Part shown: one piece after another, positions 36,853 through 49,124 of the stretch
Position numbering within the stretch: the first letter of the stretch is position 1
Layout of the letters: every line of letters begins with the position of its first letter
From: Isohypsibius dastychi
Lineage: Eukaryota > Tardigrada > Eutardigrada > Parachela > Isohypsibiidae
Assembly: GCA_034696485.1 (NCBI GenBank)
Contig: JAQIWT010000018.1
Coordinates: forward strand, 1 to 61,224
Direction of reading: 5' to 3'
DNA length: 61,224 bases
Notes under the pieces: generated by a model
Database searches by the model: none
The model's input: the letters and a program-made list of their open reading frames with translations, nothing else
Told to the model about the DNA's origin: nothing
Made by a program: the position numbers and the translations under genes

Positions 36853-38713
36853 TTACACTTTGGTACTTATCCTTTGATCATGTTGCTGTTCGATCTCAAA
36901 GTTCGTCTTGCTTGTTGGCCTGCTGGATACCCTACCGAGGTCTTCCAGACTCTTCAGGAATGCATCGTTGTCTAACGCCAGCATTTCTTCATATGGTTCC
37001 TGAAGCCAACAATGTCCGATATCTCAGTCTCCTTACATGTAATGCGTAAGAAAACACTCACCCCAGGCCAAATGATCCTGTCGTTAAACTGGAAATTGGG
37101 GAGTGTTTTGTCGTCCCAGTAGCTTCCGTAATGTGAACCAAGAACTTTAAGATCTGTTTCCGTTGAGCGCCATGCCCGGTTCTTTCGCTTGTAACAAGCG
37201 ATTCCAATCACGACTTGATGAAAAAAGAAAATTTCAGTCAAAACAAAAAATCAAAAACTGCCCTGTTGCTCACCCGCAAGAACAGCTGCTGTAAGCACCC
37301 CGGTTATTATGCCTATCAGTGCTCCAATCGTTATGTTTCCAATGACATACGGGCTGACTGTGGTTCCATAACCAGCATCTTGTTGGTACAGGATTCGAAC
37401 GTTTGACCCCGGACTGGAACTGAATCGATAACTGGTATTAAACGAGTCTTGTCCTGTTGAAGACTCGTTGGCAGACAGAGCTCGCGGATTATCTGAGAAC
37501 CCATAGCCATAAGTCATCTGATTCTGTGTTTCTCCGATTGCAGCAATTGGCTGTCGAAACGGTATGAGGGCTGGAAAGGGATTTCGAGGTATTTGGTTCG
37601 GATGTTGCGTTCTAATGTCCACGAGATCTTGTCTGTGTTCCGGCAATCGAGGATACTGATAATCCGAAAGCGGGATAGAGCCGCCACCTGAGAGCAAGAA
37701 AACCATGGTTTTATTATCGCTGAGTAAGTCGTGATGTAACTCTGCTCTGAGCGGCGTCGAGGGGGGAGAGGGACTATATATTTCAACCTGGCCGATTTAC
37801 AGTAAGCGTAAAACCTTTTTTGACAGCCTTTCCTTTGTTCTTGAGACAGATGACCTTATATTTTGCAAGACTAGCTGACATTTCGTTTTCAAACTTTGAT
37901 AACATCATCATTCCCAAATGAAATTCAGTCGGAAATAAGGTTGGGTTATTCTTCCAAAGAAAAGTCTATGCGGATCAATTTAAATTTTTTGTAAAACATT
38001 CATTTCCAAAACTATTTTGTTCTGAACGGTACCCAATTGTAAAAATTACCGCTGTTGCGGAACGTGCCGGCTTGAAACGCGTGTGGCTTACTTTGAGTAA
38101 CCTGTTTTGCAGTCACGCGTGCCGGTCCGCGCACTTGAACGTCATGGTGTGCTGAGAGCCTGATGCGATTAGGGAAATCTTGACCGACTAGGGCACTCTC
38201 TTCAGGATAAATAATTCGTAGTTCGGTTGGTGGAAGCGTCGAGCTAACTACTGGAGCGGGTTCATCATCATTCAAAGACAATGGTCGGGGTATAAGTGGA
38301 TCTGGCTGGCCTGGGTCAGCCTGAGTGTTGCACAATGTAACGCAATGGACGAGCAGCAGCGTAATCACCCGAGCGAGCAAGCGCCGACCTAAAATACCAG
38401 GAAGCACAAGTTTTTATTCGTGTTTAAATTGTTCATAGTAAACATATTTTCTCCGTGTCGGAGTTGCGCGTAGCGCGCAATTTTGACTTGCGAAGCAAGC
38501 TACCATAGGTGCTGATGTAAAAATCAGAATCAAAATAGGTGTATCTACTTTTGTGAAACATTCGGCAATCTTCACAGTGAATACCAACGAACTTACTAAA
38601 TAGTAAAATTTGACCTCGATCGTGAGTAGAATTGTTTGTCCAATTGCTCAGTTGAGAAACAAACACTGTCTGACGGAAAATGCTTTACAGATGATGAACT
38701 TAATCATGGACAT
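36853..38713 (-). CDS. orphan type I membrane protein
   Basis: Exons in transcription order are 38713-38689, 38388-38050, 37687-37274, 37213-37062 and 36999-36853; they give 358 residues. The first tiny exon (MSMIKFII) is inferred because it supplies the only in-phase Met and completes a signal peptide (RRLLARVITLLLVHCVTLC). The ectodomain of about 220 residues is Pro/Arg-rich and Cys-poor, with several N-glycosylation sites (NESS, NTSY, NITI). One transmembrane helix follows (IGALIGIITGVLTAAVLAVVIGIACY, split by an intron). The cytosolic tail of about 90 residues contains KRKNR and two YxxM/L-like motifs (EPYEEML, GSYW). The adjacent CBM14 gene has the same strand. No family recognised. The first exon is the least certain part. 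Confidence 0.65.
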
Positions 38714-40437
38714 TGCACCAAGATGATTTAGCTTTTAGCAATATTCTGAAGAACGAATTCCTTGATTTTTTGTCATTTTCACGGATGTTATCAATAATAT
38801 GCTACGATTGAGTGTCCAAATAGAATAGTTTTGCCCGGGGCACTTTAAAACTTCAACAACAAAAACACAACGAAATAAACTTTGAAGAATCTTCAAATCA
38901 ACTGTTTGGTTTTTTCCATCGATTTGATGTTAAGTAAATGATTTACCTAACAGATTCTACAAATACAACGTATATTTACAAAGTTATCCAAGACACCCCA
39001 GCTGAGCTCGGCACTCGTTTTTTCTAGATGTTCATTTTACTGTTTAGTGCAAACGGACAAGAACACACAGACAGACGCACGCAGCTTCGTAATGCTGATT
39101 TACTTGCGCAAATAGCTGGAGTTTTTTCTGACATTGAGTTATCACGTCGTCCCGAGTTCTCCTTTTAACCGCATAGTTCGGTCGCGCAAACTCATATATC
39201 CACGTTGATGAGATTCCCGTAATAGCATACGGCTTGCGACAAGGCAAAATCAAAACTCAATATTCCAGATAAAAATAACAACCCCGTAATAGATACGATT
39301 CCAGTCTTCGGAAAACAGGCTCAACGATACAATCCAGCCGTAAAAAACAATAGTTAGTACTTCAGCGATAAGTTTTTTGATGAATATGCCCGGAGCTTGA
39401 GTAATAGTCTGACAGGTGAAACGACAAACCCAGTTTTCTGCGTCTTTTTGAAATGAACGCGAGATGGATGCATTTACCGGCCTTACGGATCGATACCGGT
39501 GTCAATCAGCAAGTATGATGGTTCAGCCCAGTCAATGCGTGAGGCAGTACAAAATACCGACGGTGGAAGCGATGTGCAAAAGTGTGACGTCGTCGAGTTG
39601 AGGTATGCTTTCTGCACGCCGTTACTATTCTTTGTTTGCTTATCGGTGAGTATTCAGATGGTGAGAACTAGATTTCATTTAATGATTGATTTGAAATGTT
39701 TACCGATGGAGCTTTTCCTTTTCCGTATTGCTCCAATGAGAAGCCGAAATTATAATCAGAATCACCGGTGTTCTCTATTCTTTTCCGGTAAATTCGCTTA
39801 TCATTAAGGATGATATTCATTATAATACCATGATCCCATTCTGTTTTCAGTTCTGTCCCCATTTTGAAGTTGTGTTAATGCTGACGACTTCAGTTCGAAA
39901 CATAGAAGAATAACCAGTTGTGTCTAATTTTTTTCAGTCCATTAAAATTAATGTGATCCCGTTTTGTATAGTAACTGAAAGCCGAGGTATGTCATTTTTA
40001 ATCGTTGCATGTAAGAAAATATGGCACGTGATGACGGTGCGCATGTAGGCGGTGAGCATACCCATTCCACGAAGGGACAAAACGAGGCATGAATAATAAA
40101 AAGGAGCTTCGACTCAACATAGCGTGCGTCCTATTGTGGTAGATCCTTTGCGAAATTCTGTATGCATATGTTGCTTGCAACATATATTGCGGTTGCAGCC
40201 ATACATTTCATAGGTTCATATACGTATGCACACTGTGCAGGTTACTGGTACGGCAACCTCCCCGATCGACGAATTTCTAATTCTGATAGGTTAGAAGAAA
40301 ATATCAGGAACAGCTTCGGCGCAAGTATGCCATAAAGCAATAAACACATTCGAAACTGAAGTGCCCATGCAACCTTCAGATCTAAACAAAAATTAGCAAA
40401 AACAAATGTTCTAGCTTGTTCGCCACCTTTCACTAAC
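38714..40437. other. intergenic between divergent genes
   Basis: AT-rich. A frame at about 39500-39600 ends at a donor-like AG|GTATGC and could be an upstream exon of the TRPC gene, but nothing confirms it. No repeats recognised. Confidence 0.35.
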
Positions 40438-43337
40438 ATGAGCCTCCCAAAGTATAGAAAAATTCCTGCTACAAACGACAGTGACGATGAAGATCCTATC
40501 AATAATTACGTTTCACCCCGAGACGCACACAGATTTGCCATGCAGAACGCCGATCGGAATCTAGTGTCTGTTGCTTCTTCAGCTAGATCGAATCCAGATT
40601 CTGTCGTTGAGATACTTGCACATGCATCGTTATCGTCGGTCAGTGTTACTCTGCAAAATCTATCATCAGAGGAGCGAACTTTCATTGTCCTAGTGGAAGA
40701 GGGAAACGTTGAAAATGTCCGGAAATTTCTCGATGTAGGCCAGCTGAACATAGTTTCCGTGATTCGTAATAGCCGCTGCTGTTCAGGAACATCCAACTGT
40801 GAATTTAAATGGCTGCGATATTCATGGAGTCAGCGCTTTGACGCGAGCTGTTCGTAACGAAAACAAAGATATGGTCAACTTCCTAGTTAGTTTATCGAAT
40901 CTAGCAATTGGGGACACTATACTGCATGCAGTTCAATTGGCAAACACAGATATTGTCACCATACTTTCGGAAAGTTTAAGGTGAATCAGTTTAAGGCTCA
41001 AGAAATTTAGCATTGTGAAACGTCAGCGTTTCAGGAATCGCGGGCTGGAATTTAAGCCAGTTCAAATGCTTCAAGGTGACGATTCCGCTTTCTCCCCAGA
41101 CATGACCCCCTTGATGCTGGCCGCACATGAAAATGACTACAACATGGTTAAGCTGTTGCATGGACGCGGCCATTCCCTCCATCGACCTCATGAACCTGAT
41201 TGCAAATGCGAATTACCGCAGTGCAGTGGGAAAAAAGGCATTGCTGTCGGGAAACTGCAGCATAGCAAACAGCGTTTCAATGCCTACAAGGCAGACTGTA
41301 GTCCCGCTTTCATATCGCTGACATGTTCCGATGTCATAAAACGCGCTTTTATCAGAAGTCGTGAGCTCATTGGATGCTCGAAAAAAGAGCCCGAAATAGC
41401 GTTAGTACATTGTAGCAAATACCGAAATTACATTAATGCAGCCATGTTTGGTTAGAGAGAAGTATCTGGATCTGGCAGAGAAACTGAACGAATTTGCGAA
41501 AGCTTTACTCGAGGAATGCAACAAAGCAGAAGAAGTGGAACTGCTTTTAAAGCAAGACCACGCAAAAGGTAAATGAATTCACACAATATCCATATGCGAT
41601 GATGACCTTGATGATACCAAACCTAGCACCAATTGGCGCAGCATATCCCCGCTTGTACCTCGGGATAGCGTGCAAACAAAGAAACTTCATCGCGCACGAA
41701 AATTGTCAGACAGTTCTTCAGACTGCATATTTGGATAACTGGCAAGACTGGCGTGCAATGTCAACTCTTGCAAAGCTAATTAGAGTGATGATCAGAGTTA
41801 CATTGTTCCCGTTTTTTGCGATTGCATATGTGGCATTGCCAGCTCCTGTTACTTTTATCGAAAACTGGATGCGTCCGCCGATCCATCGTCATATGCTATC
41901 TACAGGTCAGCGAAGAAGCGCGTTGCAACAACAAATGCAAATCTGAGCTTGAAGTATTGCAGTTTCATATATTGTTTTCCTTGGACTTGTATTTCTGGAA
42001 ACTGCGCATGATAGCGACAAAGGTTACAGGGGAGCTCCGCGTTCTGGACTAGAAATTCCCATCGTTATTTTTGTTGTTAGTCACGGATGGGAAATCATGA
42101 CTCGCTCACAAGCTCATGGATCAGTGTTTTGGTCCAACTGGTGGAACTTGTATGATGTAGTGAACTTGATTATATTCGTCGCAACATTCGCCATGTGGAT
42201 ATCTGCATGCCGGGTTGCAGCAGCCAGCCCCGAACTTGATCGGATGGAATGGGAATGGAACGAGCCTGCGATGATAGCAGAATCTCTTTTCGGGTTTGCA
42301 ACCATTCTTTCATTTGGTAAGCTTCTTCAAATTTTTCGGGTGAGCAGCCCCGATACGCCACGCAAGCTCAGCGTTTCATGGGTTTGTGTCAATAGGCTGA
42401 TCGTATGATGGGACCACTGCTCATTTCGCTGGGAAAAATGGCTGTGGAATTGGTGAAGTTCTTCGTGGTTTACGCAGTACTGATTTTGTCCTTCGCCACT
42501 GGTTTGAACCATATGTACGAAACATATGCTGATCAGGTAACATTTCGCAGTTTTCTCCCGCATGTCCTCATGCATTAAAAGTGCGATAGCCTTTCAAGAC
42601 ACTGCGCCGACTTCACAAGAAAACTATTGTGACCTTACGTTTCGACATTAGGTCCGCGTGAACTCTGATGGGACTAACACAACCCAGCACGGGGCGTTCA
42701 TGACCTTTCGCTCAACGACAGCTGCGCTTTTCTGGACACTATTTGGAATGACACCATTGGAAGCTCCTGCAATCATTATTGGAAACCGGTTTGAGAATGG
42801 TTCGGTCTGGGAAAACTACACATACCGGGAGCACACATTCACGGAAACTTCAGGATACATCATGTTTGGTTTATACATCATAGTGGCCGTACTTGTTCTT
42901 CTCAACACGCTGATTGCCGTTATGGTGAGATAGACTCAACATACAGCCAATAATGTCTGTTCAAAATGAACTGGTCGCGTTAATTGTAGAGTGATGCGTT
43001 TTCTAAAGTTACGGAAAACAGGGATACTGAATGGAAATTCGCGAGGACCCAGATATGGGTTGGATACTTTGACGTTGGCTATACTCTTCCACCCCCGTTC
43101 AACATTTTGCCTACGGTGAAAAGTATCGTTGGACTGATCAAGAGAACACTTTCGCGGGACGAGATCGACTTCGAGAAAGGAAAAGACAGAAGAGCAATGA
43201 GAGCAAACCATGCAGCACTTCAGAAAAAGCTGGTCAAAAACTACTTTGCTAAAATCGAAAAGGACAAAGACACCGACAGAATAGCCGAAATCCAGAAGTC
43301 CTTACAAAAAATAACGCAACAGCTTCAAGATCGGTGA
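40438..43337 (+). CDS. TRPC-family cation channel
   Basis: Nine exons (40438-40734, 40787-40980, 41035-41400, 41456-41568, 41627-41905, 41963-42339, 42396-42536, 42652-42924, 42990-43337) give 795 residues. N-terminal ankyrin repeats carry EERTFIVLVEEGNVENVRKF and FSPDMTPLMLAAHENDYNM. The TRPC-specific RPHEPDCKC and EKYLDLAEKLNEFAKALLEEC lie before the six-helix core. The pore region reads AALFWTLFGM. Helix 6 is followed by TEWKFARTQIW, the TRP box. TRPCs are receptor-operated calcium-permeable channels. The C-terminal tail after the TRP box is short (about 95 residues, coiled-coil-like). An N-glycosylated loop (NGSVWENYT) between pore and helix 6 is long. The acceptor of exon 5 could also be 15 nt downstream. 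Confidence 0.93.
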
Positions 43338-43789
43338 TTCAAGCCTGTGAACGATTTAAGTTGGGATGCTCATCATTAGCCCCGTCACACTGAAAACTCT
43401 CCTGGTCTTGCGCGAAGCAGGTAACCTGTGATTTAGTAGACAGACGCGCTCTCGAGCAGGACCCAGACCCCGAATCGCGTTCTCTGCATTTGGTTTATGG
43501 CGTTAATCGAACTCAACTTTAGGAAACACACATAGGGAACATGTACACATGAGTTCTAGATTTAAATATTGACACCCACACGCCTGCAATAAACTTTTTG
43601 AATTCTTTGTGACAGCCTTTCTTCAACGCAGACGAGATAAAGTTGCCTTTCAAACTGAAGGAAGAAAAGCTAGTTTTTCGTGAAGCACTATGATCAAGAA
43701 CAAAACAGTGACCTCGCACAACCAAATTAGCTTTCAAGACATAACTTAAGCGCCGACCGTGAACCGTATTCCAAGTGCGTTGGAACTGC
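43338..43789. other. convergent 3' intergenic
   Basis: Spacer between TRPC and the Rab34/36-like gene. An aataaa on the + strand at about 43588 and short AT-rich stretches are present. No exon seen. Confidence 0.4.
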
Positions 43790-45177
43790 CTAGGCGGCTT
43801 TCCAGCATCGTGTCCGACGTAAGTATTTCAAAGCCAGCTCTCGACGAGTCAGTCTCTTTTTCAGCTCTACAAAAACAGATGGTACTCCAAGAAAGTTGAC
43901 AACGCCTTAAAAAATATCATACTAATGCTGGGACTGGCAATCGGTATCACAGGTTTTTTTTCTCCAACGGAAATCTCTTTTAACATTAGAGCGTCGAATG
44001 CCATGGCCGCAATCCGATTGAAGAGCATGTGCACGTTTTCACCATTTTTTGAACTGACTGGCCAATACTCCGCTTTGAGCTGTTTAGAAACTTCGACAGC
44101 TTTGCTTTGTATTCTTTTGTAGCTCTCAACTGACTGAAAAGAATTTTTAATCATCCGTGGTGACGAGGAAATAAGGCACTTGCGTACACAAAGATCTTTC
44201 TTGTTTCCGATCAGGAACACGGCAGGGTTGGTCTCATTACCGTCAATCGCTTCGTTAAGCCATCGCGTGCAGGAATCCAAGGTCCTGGGATCGCAGAGAT
44301 CGAACACAACAATAATCACTGTCAAAAAATCAAAATTGAAAATTTACACTATACATTGACACTTTCCGATCAATCATCTGATTAAACATTTATTGTGAGT
44401 AAAAAGCTGATTTCAAGGTCAAGTTCAATTTCAAGTTCAGCGGACAGAGTATACTAACCATTGGCGCCGCGATAATAAGATGCGGCAATCGATTTAAATC
44501 TTTCTTGTCCAGCAGTGTCCCAACTGTAACGTGCTTTCGTTAAACACAGGTACAAAGGAACCCGAATGGCGTTTAGACTCACAGCTGCAGAGTGAAAGGA
44601 ATTCCCAAGACATCGAATCTTTCAATTTCAAAATCCACGCCAATTGTTGCTTTGTAATCTCGATTAAACAAATCATGACAGAACCTATAAATACCAACAT
44701 GTTAAATCTGTATTACTCTTCAAATCCGTCACGAGGAAAAACATCTATTGCGCAGACCAAAAAGCAATTACTAGATGAGAGAACCAGAACTTACTTGTGG
44801 ACCATAGATGTTTTTCCAACTGACACATCCCCAACTAAAATCACTTTGGAGATGTTAAGTCTAGATTACAAATGTAACCTCAAAAGCAGTTTTAGAAAAA
44901 AAGGAATATTACTTACTCTGAGTTATCACCTTTGTCAGACTTGGATATTTTCTTTGCTGCACACAATTCTTTAACCTTCGGGGAGAAGTTCGTGATGGTA
45001 TAGGGGGTCGCATCGTCGAGATATGACTGTAAACAAACATGGACAATACCATAATCTTTTGATACGGAATGGACTCACCCGGGGAAAAGAATCTATCGTT
45101 CGTTCCTTTTTGGCTTGCGCCCGAATAACGTTCCAAGATTCGTCAGCACCGGTATTCGTCCGCAGTTTACGGGTCAT
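43790..45177 (-). CDS. Rab34/Rab36-like small GTPase
   Basis: Exons in order are 45177-45079, 45026-44917, 44860-44795, 44684-44583, 44523-44459, 44318-44188, 44133-43923 and 43866-43790; they give 286 residues. A 75-residue N-terminal extension resembles Rab34. The G-boxes are GDVSVGKTS (P-loop), YKATIGVDFEIERF, LWDTAGQERFKSIAASYYRGA, GNKKD and PVSSKNGEN. The phrases LGIPFTLQLWDTAGQ and AEYWPVSSKNGENV identify the Rab34/36 branch. Rab34 acts in intracellular ciliogenesis and late-endosome/Golgi positioning in vertebrates. The called end (LALKYLRRTRCWKAA) rests on a 56-nt final intron. Without it the frame ends FLEYHLFL. Neither end has the CC or CxC needed for Rab prenylation, so the 3' end needs checking. 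Confidence 0.85.
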
Positions 45178-45567
45178 GTTTGTAAGACGTTGTAAAAACG
45201 GATTCCAAGAAGCTATCCGTAAATATGAGCTAGTTTTCGTGCATCGACTAGATGACCAGCGTCGCTGATTTCAACATTGAACCAACACATGCACTGTTAT
45301 TTCGTATTGAGTTAGACTCCGGCCTCGAGTAATATTTTCATTCGTACGAACTGGTTATGAATGACCATGTCGCGCTTGAAGCAACAATGTAATTGCTGTT
45401 ATTACTATTTTCTTTTGACAGTTTATTCGCTTGTGAGTCACCATATCCGCTTTATGTAGCGGATGCTCAAGCAAGAAGAATAACATAAGTCAGATTTCAT
45501 ATTTCAAGAGAAATGAATGAATGTAATTGGGGGCTGACCAGTTCACACGCAGAATTTAGTGCCGCAG
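45178..45567. other. intergenic
   Basis: Between the start of the Rab34/36-like gene and the stop of DRC5 on the same strand. Nothing recognised. Confidence 0.4.
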
Positions 45568-48255
45568 TTAAGTACGAGAATTGAGATCATCTTTAGTACC
45601 GTTATTTACAGACGTGTTGCTACCACTTCTGGCGTCCGATGTTTCTGAATCGTCATCACTTTCTGACAATTCCGAAACGCTCCTCTCATCTTCCGAACTC
45701 TTCAAATCATCTTCGGTCGGGAACCGAATATGTTTCATGTTAAAACTGAAGGTGTTTTCTGTGTCAATCATGACCTGTTCCAGTCTGGCCTCCTGATTCC
45801 GTGACAAAAGCTCTTCGATAACAGCTTCAAATTCGACTGAAAAATGATTTTCTTGCAAGGTCAACTGCTGTATATGAGGACTTTGTGATAAGGCTTCTTG
45901 CAGTTTACGCGATACCATAAGCTAAACAAGAGCTGTTTAGTCAGGCACTCACAGTTTCCGCATAGTTTCTCTTACCCCTTCAAACTCGTTGACTGAAAGG
46001 TCATACCTTTCAAGCCTCTTGTTGCTTTTCATGCTGTCGGTCAACAGATCAATAATCGCTCCAGATATGTGATTGGCACTCAGTATAACTTGTTCCAAAA
46101 AAGTGATGCAGCTCTTGGTCACCAAGAAAATAGCTTCAGCTCCTCGATCGCCGATGTGGTTAAGGTGCAGGTTAAGAATACGAAGGGATACCCCTCGCAC
46201 TAGCGCTTGTGCAATTGATTTCGCACCCTCTTCGCCGATCTTGTTATCAGACAGATCGACTTTATTCAGAACTTCACTGCGTTTCACCATCCGTCCAATT
46301 ACAGCAGCAGTTTCATTTCCCAACTCATTGCACTGTAGTTCGAGTATGGCTAGATTCGGATGATCCATGAGCGCTTGGCAGACAATGGCACCTTTACTGT
46401 CTGTTATCCGACAGTCATGCAGACATAACCGCCGCAGTGAAGGACAGATGACCAGCGCTTCAGCCAGTCTCTTTGCATCGTTCAGGGTAAACTGAAACAA
46501 ACGCCAGCTGAAATTCATGCCGCATTCCTTGACACCGTAACGTAATTCCAGATCCATCAAATGGGGCATGTTAGCTGAGAATGAAACCATCAGTTACAAA
46601 CAGTCTAACGCTGAACTGACGGATGTTACCTACAACAGGCACCAGGTTGATGTGATCAGCTGCTAGGAAAGGGTTCGCTGTTCTTGGATGAGCTGGGCTG
46701 TCATCGAGGTCCCGTGTGATATTCATAAGGATTCGGTCGCCCTCATCGATGCCGCGATTCAGGTCGATTTCCTTGTTGATTAACTTTTGAAATTTCAGTT
46801 TTGCTTTGTCACTCCATGGCACCTTTTTCACGGCGGGGAATCCGGAGCCAGTCATCGATTCTTCGCCCACAAACTGTCTGACTTCGGTGGCCAGAGGTAT
46901 GCGTCCTGAGACTGATTCGTTTTGTTGACTAAAGACAGAGTGAGAGTCAACCTCTTCATGAAGGTCCGCGAACTTGAGATGGTTTGTCATTTGAGCGTCA
47001 AGCATTGCGGCGAAGTCACCGAATGTATGGCGCACTGGAGGTAACAGCTGGTCGATTTTAAGCTGAAGAACGTACTCCCCAATATTCAAAAGGTCATTTA
47101 GGAGAACATTTGGGTCTGACTGTAATGGCACGTAGTTTGTAATGAGCTCTTGGAAGCCTTTCTCGATGTAGGTCAGTTTCCAGCTGCCGTGGGTGTGAAG
47201 GAATGTATTGCGGTCCCAACGTAGCTTACATGACCTTTCCCAGTAATCTTCATTGTGAAAATAATCTGCAGCTAGATACAAATTTGTTTCGGAGACTTGC
47301 GGAAGATCTGGCAGGAATCTCTGTTGAATTTCAACTGGAAGAGCAGCAATGAGATATGGCATGTCTTGGAAGTTGTTCTGGAACAAAACCGTGTGCAATT
47401 ACGCTTTGTTAGACCAAACGGATATCCGCTAACCTGAATCGATTTCAGACATGTTTCCGACAGACGCTCGATAACACCAAGCTTCCAGTTGGGATCTTCG
47501 GGAAAGATTCTTTTGAAATGCCCATTCATCAGTTCCTTCTCTGCTTTCTCAAGTTCTTCCTGCTGCAATTGTGATGTTCTGACAGAAATGTCGTTAAGTT
47601 TTGGTAGCGGTGGTGCGTGTGACCCTTTCCCGAGAAATTCCTCTAGCCGCTTCTGATCACTAGCCGGATTCTCATCCGGAAATCCGAACTCAAAAAGAGC
47701 AGGAGCACCCCAGCTTTTCAGTTCTACTTCGGGCTCCTTCAAGTCCATCTTCGACCGAGTCATTGGCTTTTTCCTATAACGTAGTGGAATGGGTATAAGC
47801 TGGTGTTTCGAACTCCTCCTGCCGTCATTTTTTCCCTGAAGCTGCCCCTGGATATATTCGTTCAGGTCATCCATCGCATTTTCTTCGGGTCGAGACGACG
47901 TCGGTTGCAACGGTTTTCCAACTTCTTCCACTTCGTCTTCATCCATGGCTTCCGCATCATAGGGTTCCTCAGCGGGATATTTCGTATAAATTGCAGCTCG
48001 AAGGACGTCTAGATTTCTTGCCAGAAGATCCTGAACTCGTTCCCTCGGTTGGAATTTATGATCGTGATGTCCTTTCTTGTGTGCGTGTGAAGAAAGGGAG
48101 TGTCTGGATGTAGCTCCAGCGGGAATGAGTCCATGAGCAAGGCTGGTAATGGCATGATCACTAGTCGCGACCTCGTACAACACATGAACATCGGAATCCG
48201 TTTTTCTCGGTTCTGATATCGACTTCTTATGGTCGATTTCAGGTGTGTTGGCCAT
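45568..48255 (-). CDS. DRC5: DRC5/TCTE1, nexin-dynein regulatory complex LRR protein
   Basis: Exons 48255-47434, 47377-46630, 46574-45976 and 45921-45568 give 840 residues, much longer than the human protein (about 500) because of a charged N-terminal extension of about 270 residues and an acidic Ser-rich tail. DRC5 is a subunit of the link that coordinates dynein arms in motile cilia and sperm tails. The TCTE1 signature DYWERSCKLRW, then HGSWKLTYIEKGFQELI and LQLKIDQLLPPV, precedes the leucine-rich repeats. LELRYGVKECGMNFSWRLFQF is the family's hallmark. Repeats such as NLAILELQCNELG, LNKVDLSDNKIG and LRILNLHLNHIGDRGAEA follow. It is a close neighbour of, and on the same strand as, the Rab34/36-like gene. 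Confidence 0.92.
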
Positions 48256-49124
48256 GAGACTGCCTTCATATCAAACTGTTGCTGTGGAGTATTGTTAAGT
48301 AATAAAAGTGAGCAAAATAAGCAAAATCCACATCGACCACAGCACGCGTTATCTGCCTTCGTTTCGGGGTTCCAGATCGGAAGTAGGTTCTACGGTGGCG
48401 TGGAGACATCACGTTTTGTTGAAAAGAGTCACTGGAATTTATTTAAGTAGACTATGATTGATTGAAATGATTATGACATTCAGGGAACCATCTGAAGATT
48501 TTGAGAAAATTGTGGAAAGCTCAAATCACTTCGGTTGAAAAATGATTTCGACCCTCATTTGTCATATCTGGCGATGTCGAACGCTAATTTTGAACATCGC
48601 CAAGAAAATGGATTTTACGTAAGCCAAAAATCGGATACGCGCGAAGTTCAGCTCCACAAGCTATCCCATGAAAATTCGCATTCAAAAAAAATGAAAAAAG
48701 GATGTTTACGCCACTTTTGTTGATTAAGTGCCACTACAATTCTCTAAAAAACAGGGACGGCTTCAGCTAAACAATGACATCATCGGCTCCAGCCAAATAA
48801 GGCGGCTGTCAACCTTCAAACGGAAACCTATTCGAAAACACCCGAAAGTTTGAATTTGAAAGTTTAATGAAAAGATGAGGTATTGAACATCTAGAGATTT
48901 CAAGTAAAGTCCCAGTACTGTAATCCCACAAAATAATGAAGCTAAAAGGTGACGACAACATTGAAACCTTACATAATTTGAGCTATGGTACTTCGAAAAC
49001 AACATCGAGTAAATCAAACAAGAAAAATTATGTTCATAAATCAAAATAATCACACAGGGAGGGAATTTGCGGGACGAGCTTCCGGGCGGATTTATTATAC
49101 CTGAATCATGATGACTGCCAGATG
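48256..49124. other. intergenic
   Basis: Upstream of DRC5 and downstream of the second Rab. A frame between about 49050 and 49128 on the minus strand (HHDSGIINPPGSSSRKFPPC) could be an alternative last exon of the Rab gene, reached by a 50-nt intron. Otherwise nothing recognised. Confidence 0.35.

Noticed and set aside
36972-37060. Read-through end (ITCKETEISDIVGF...) for the orphan type I membrane protein
   Set aside because: A 62-nt intron leads to an acidic exon of 48 residues that looks coding, and the donor gtgagt is strong.
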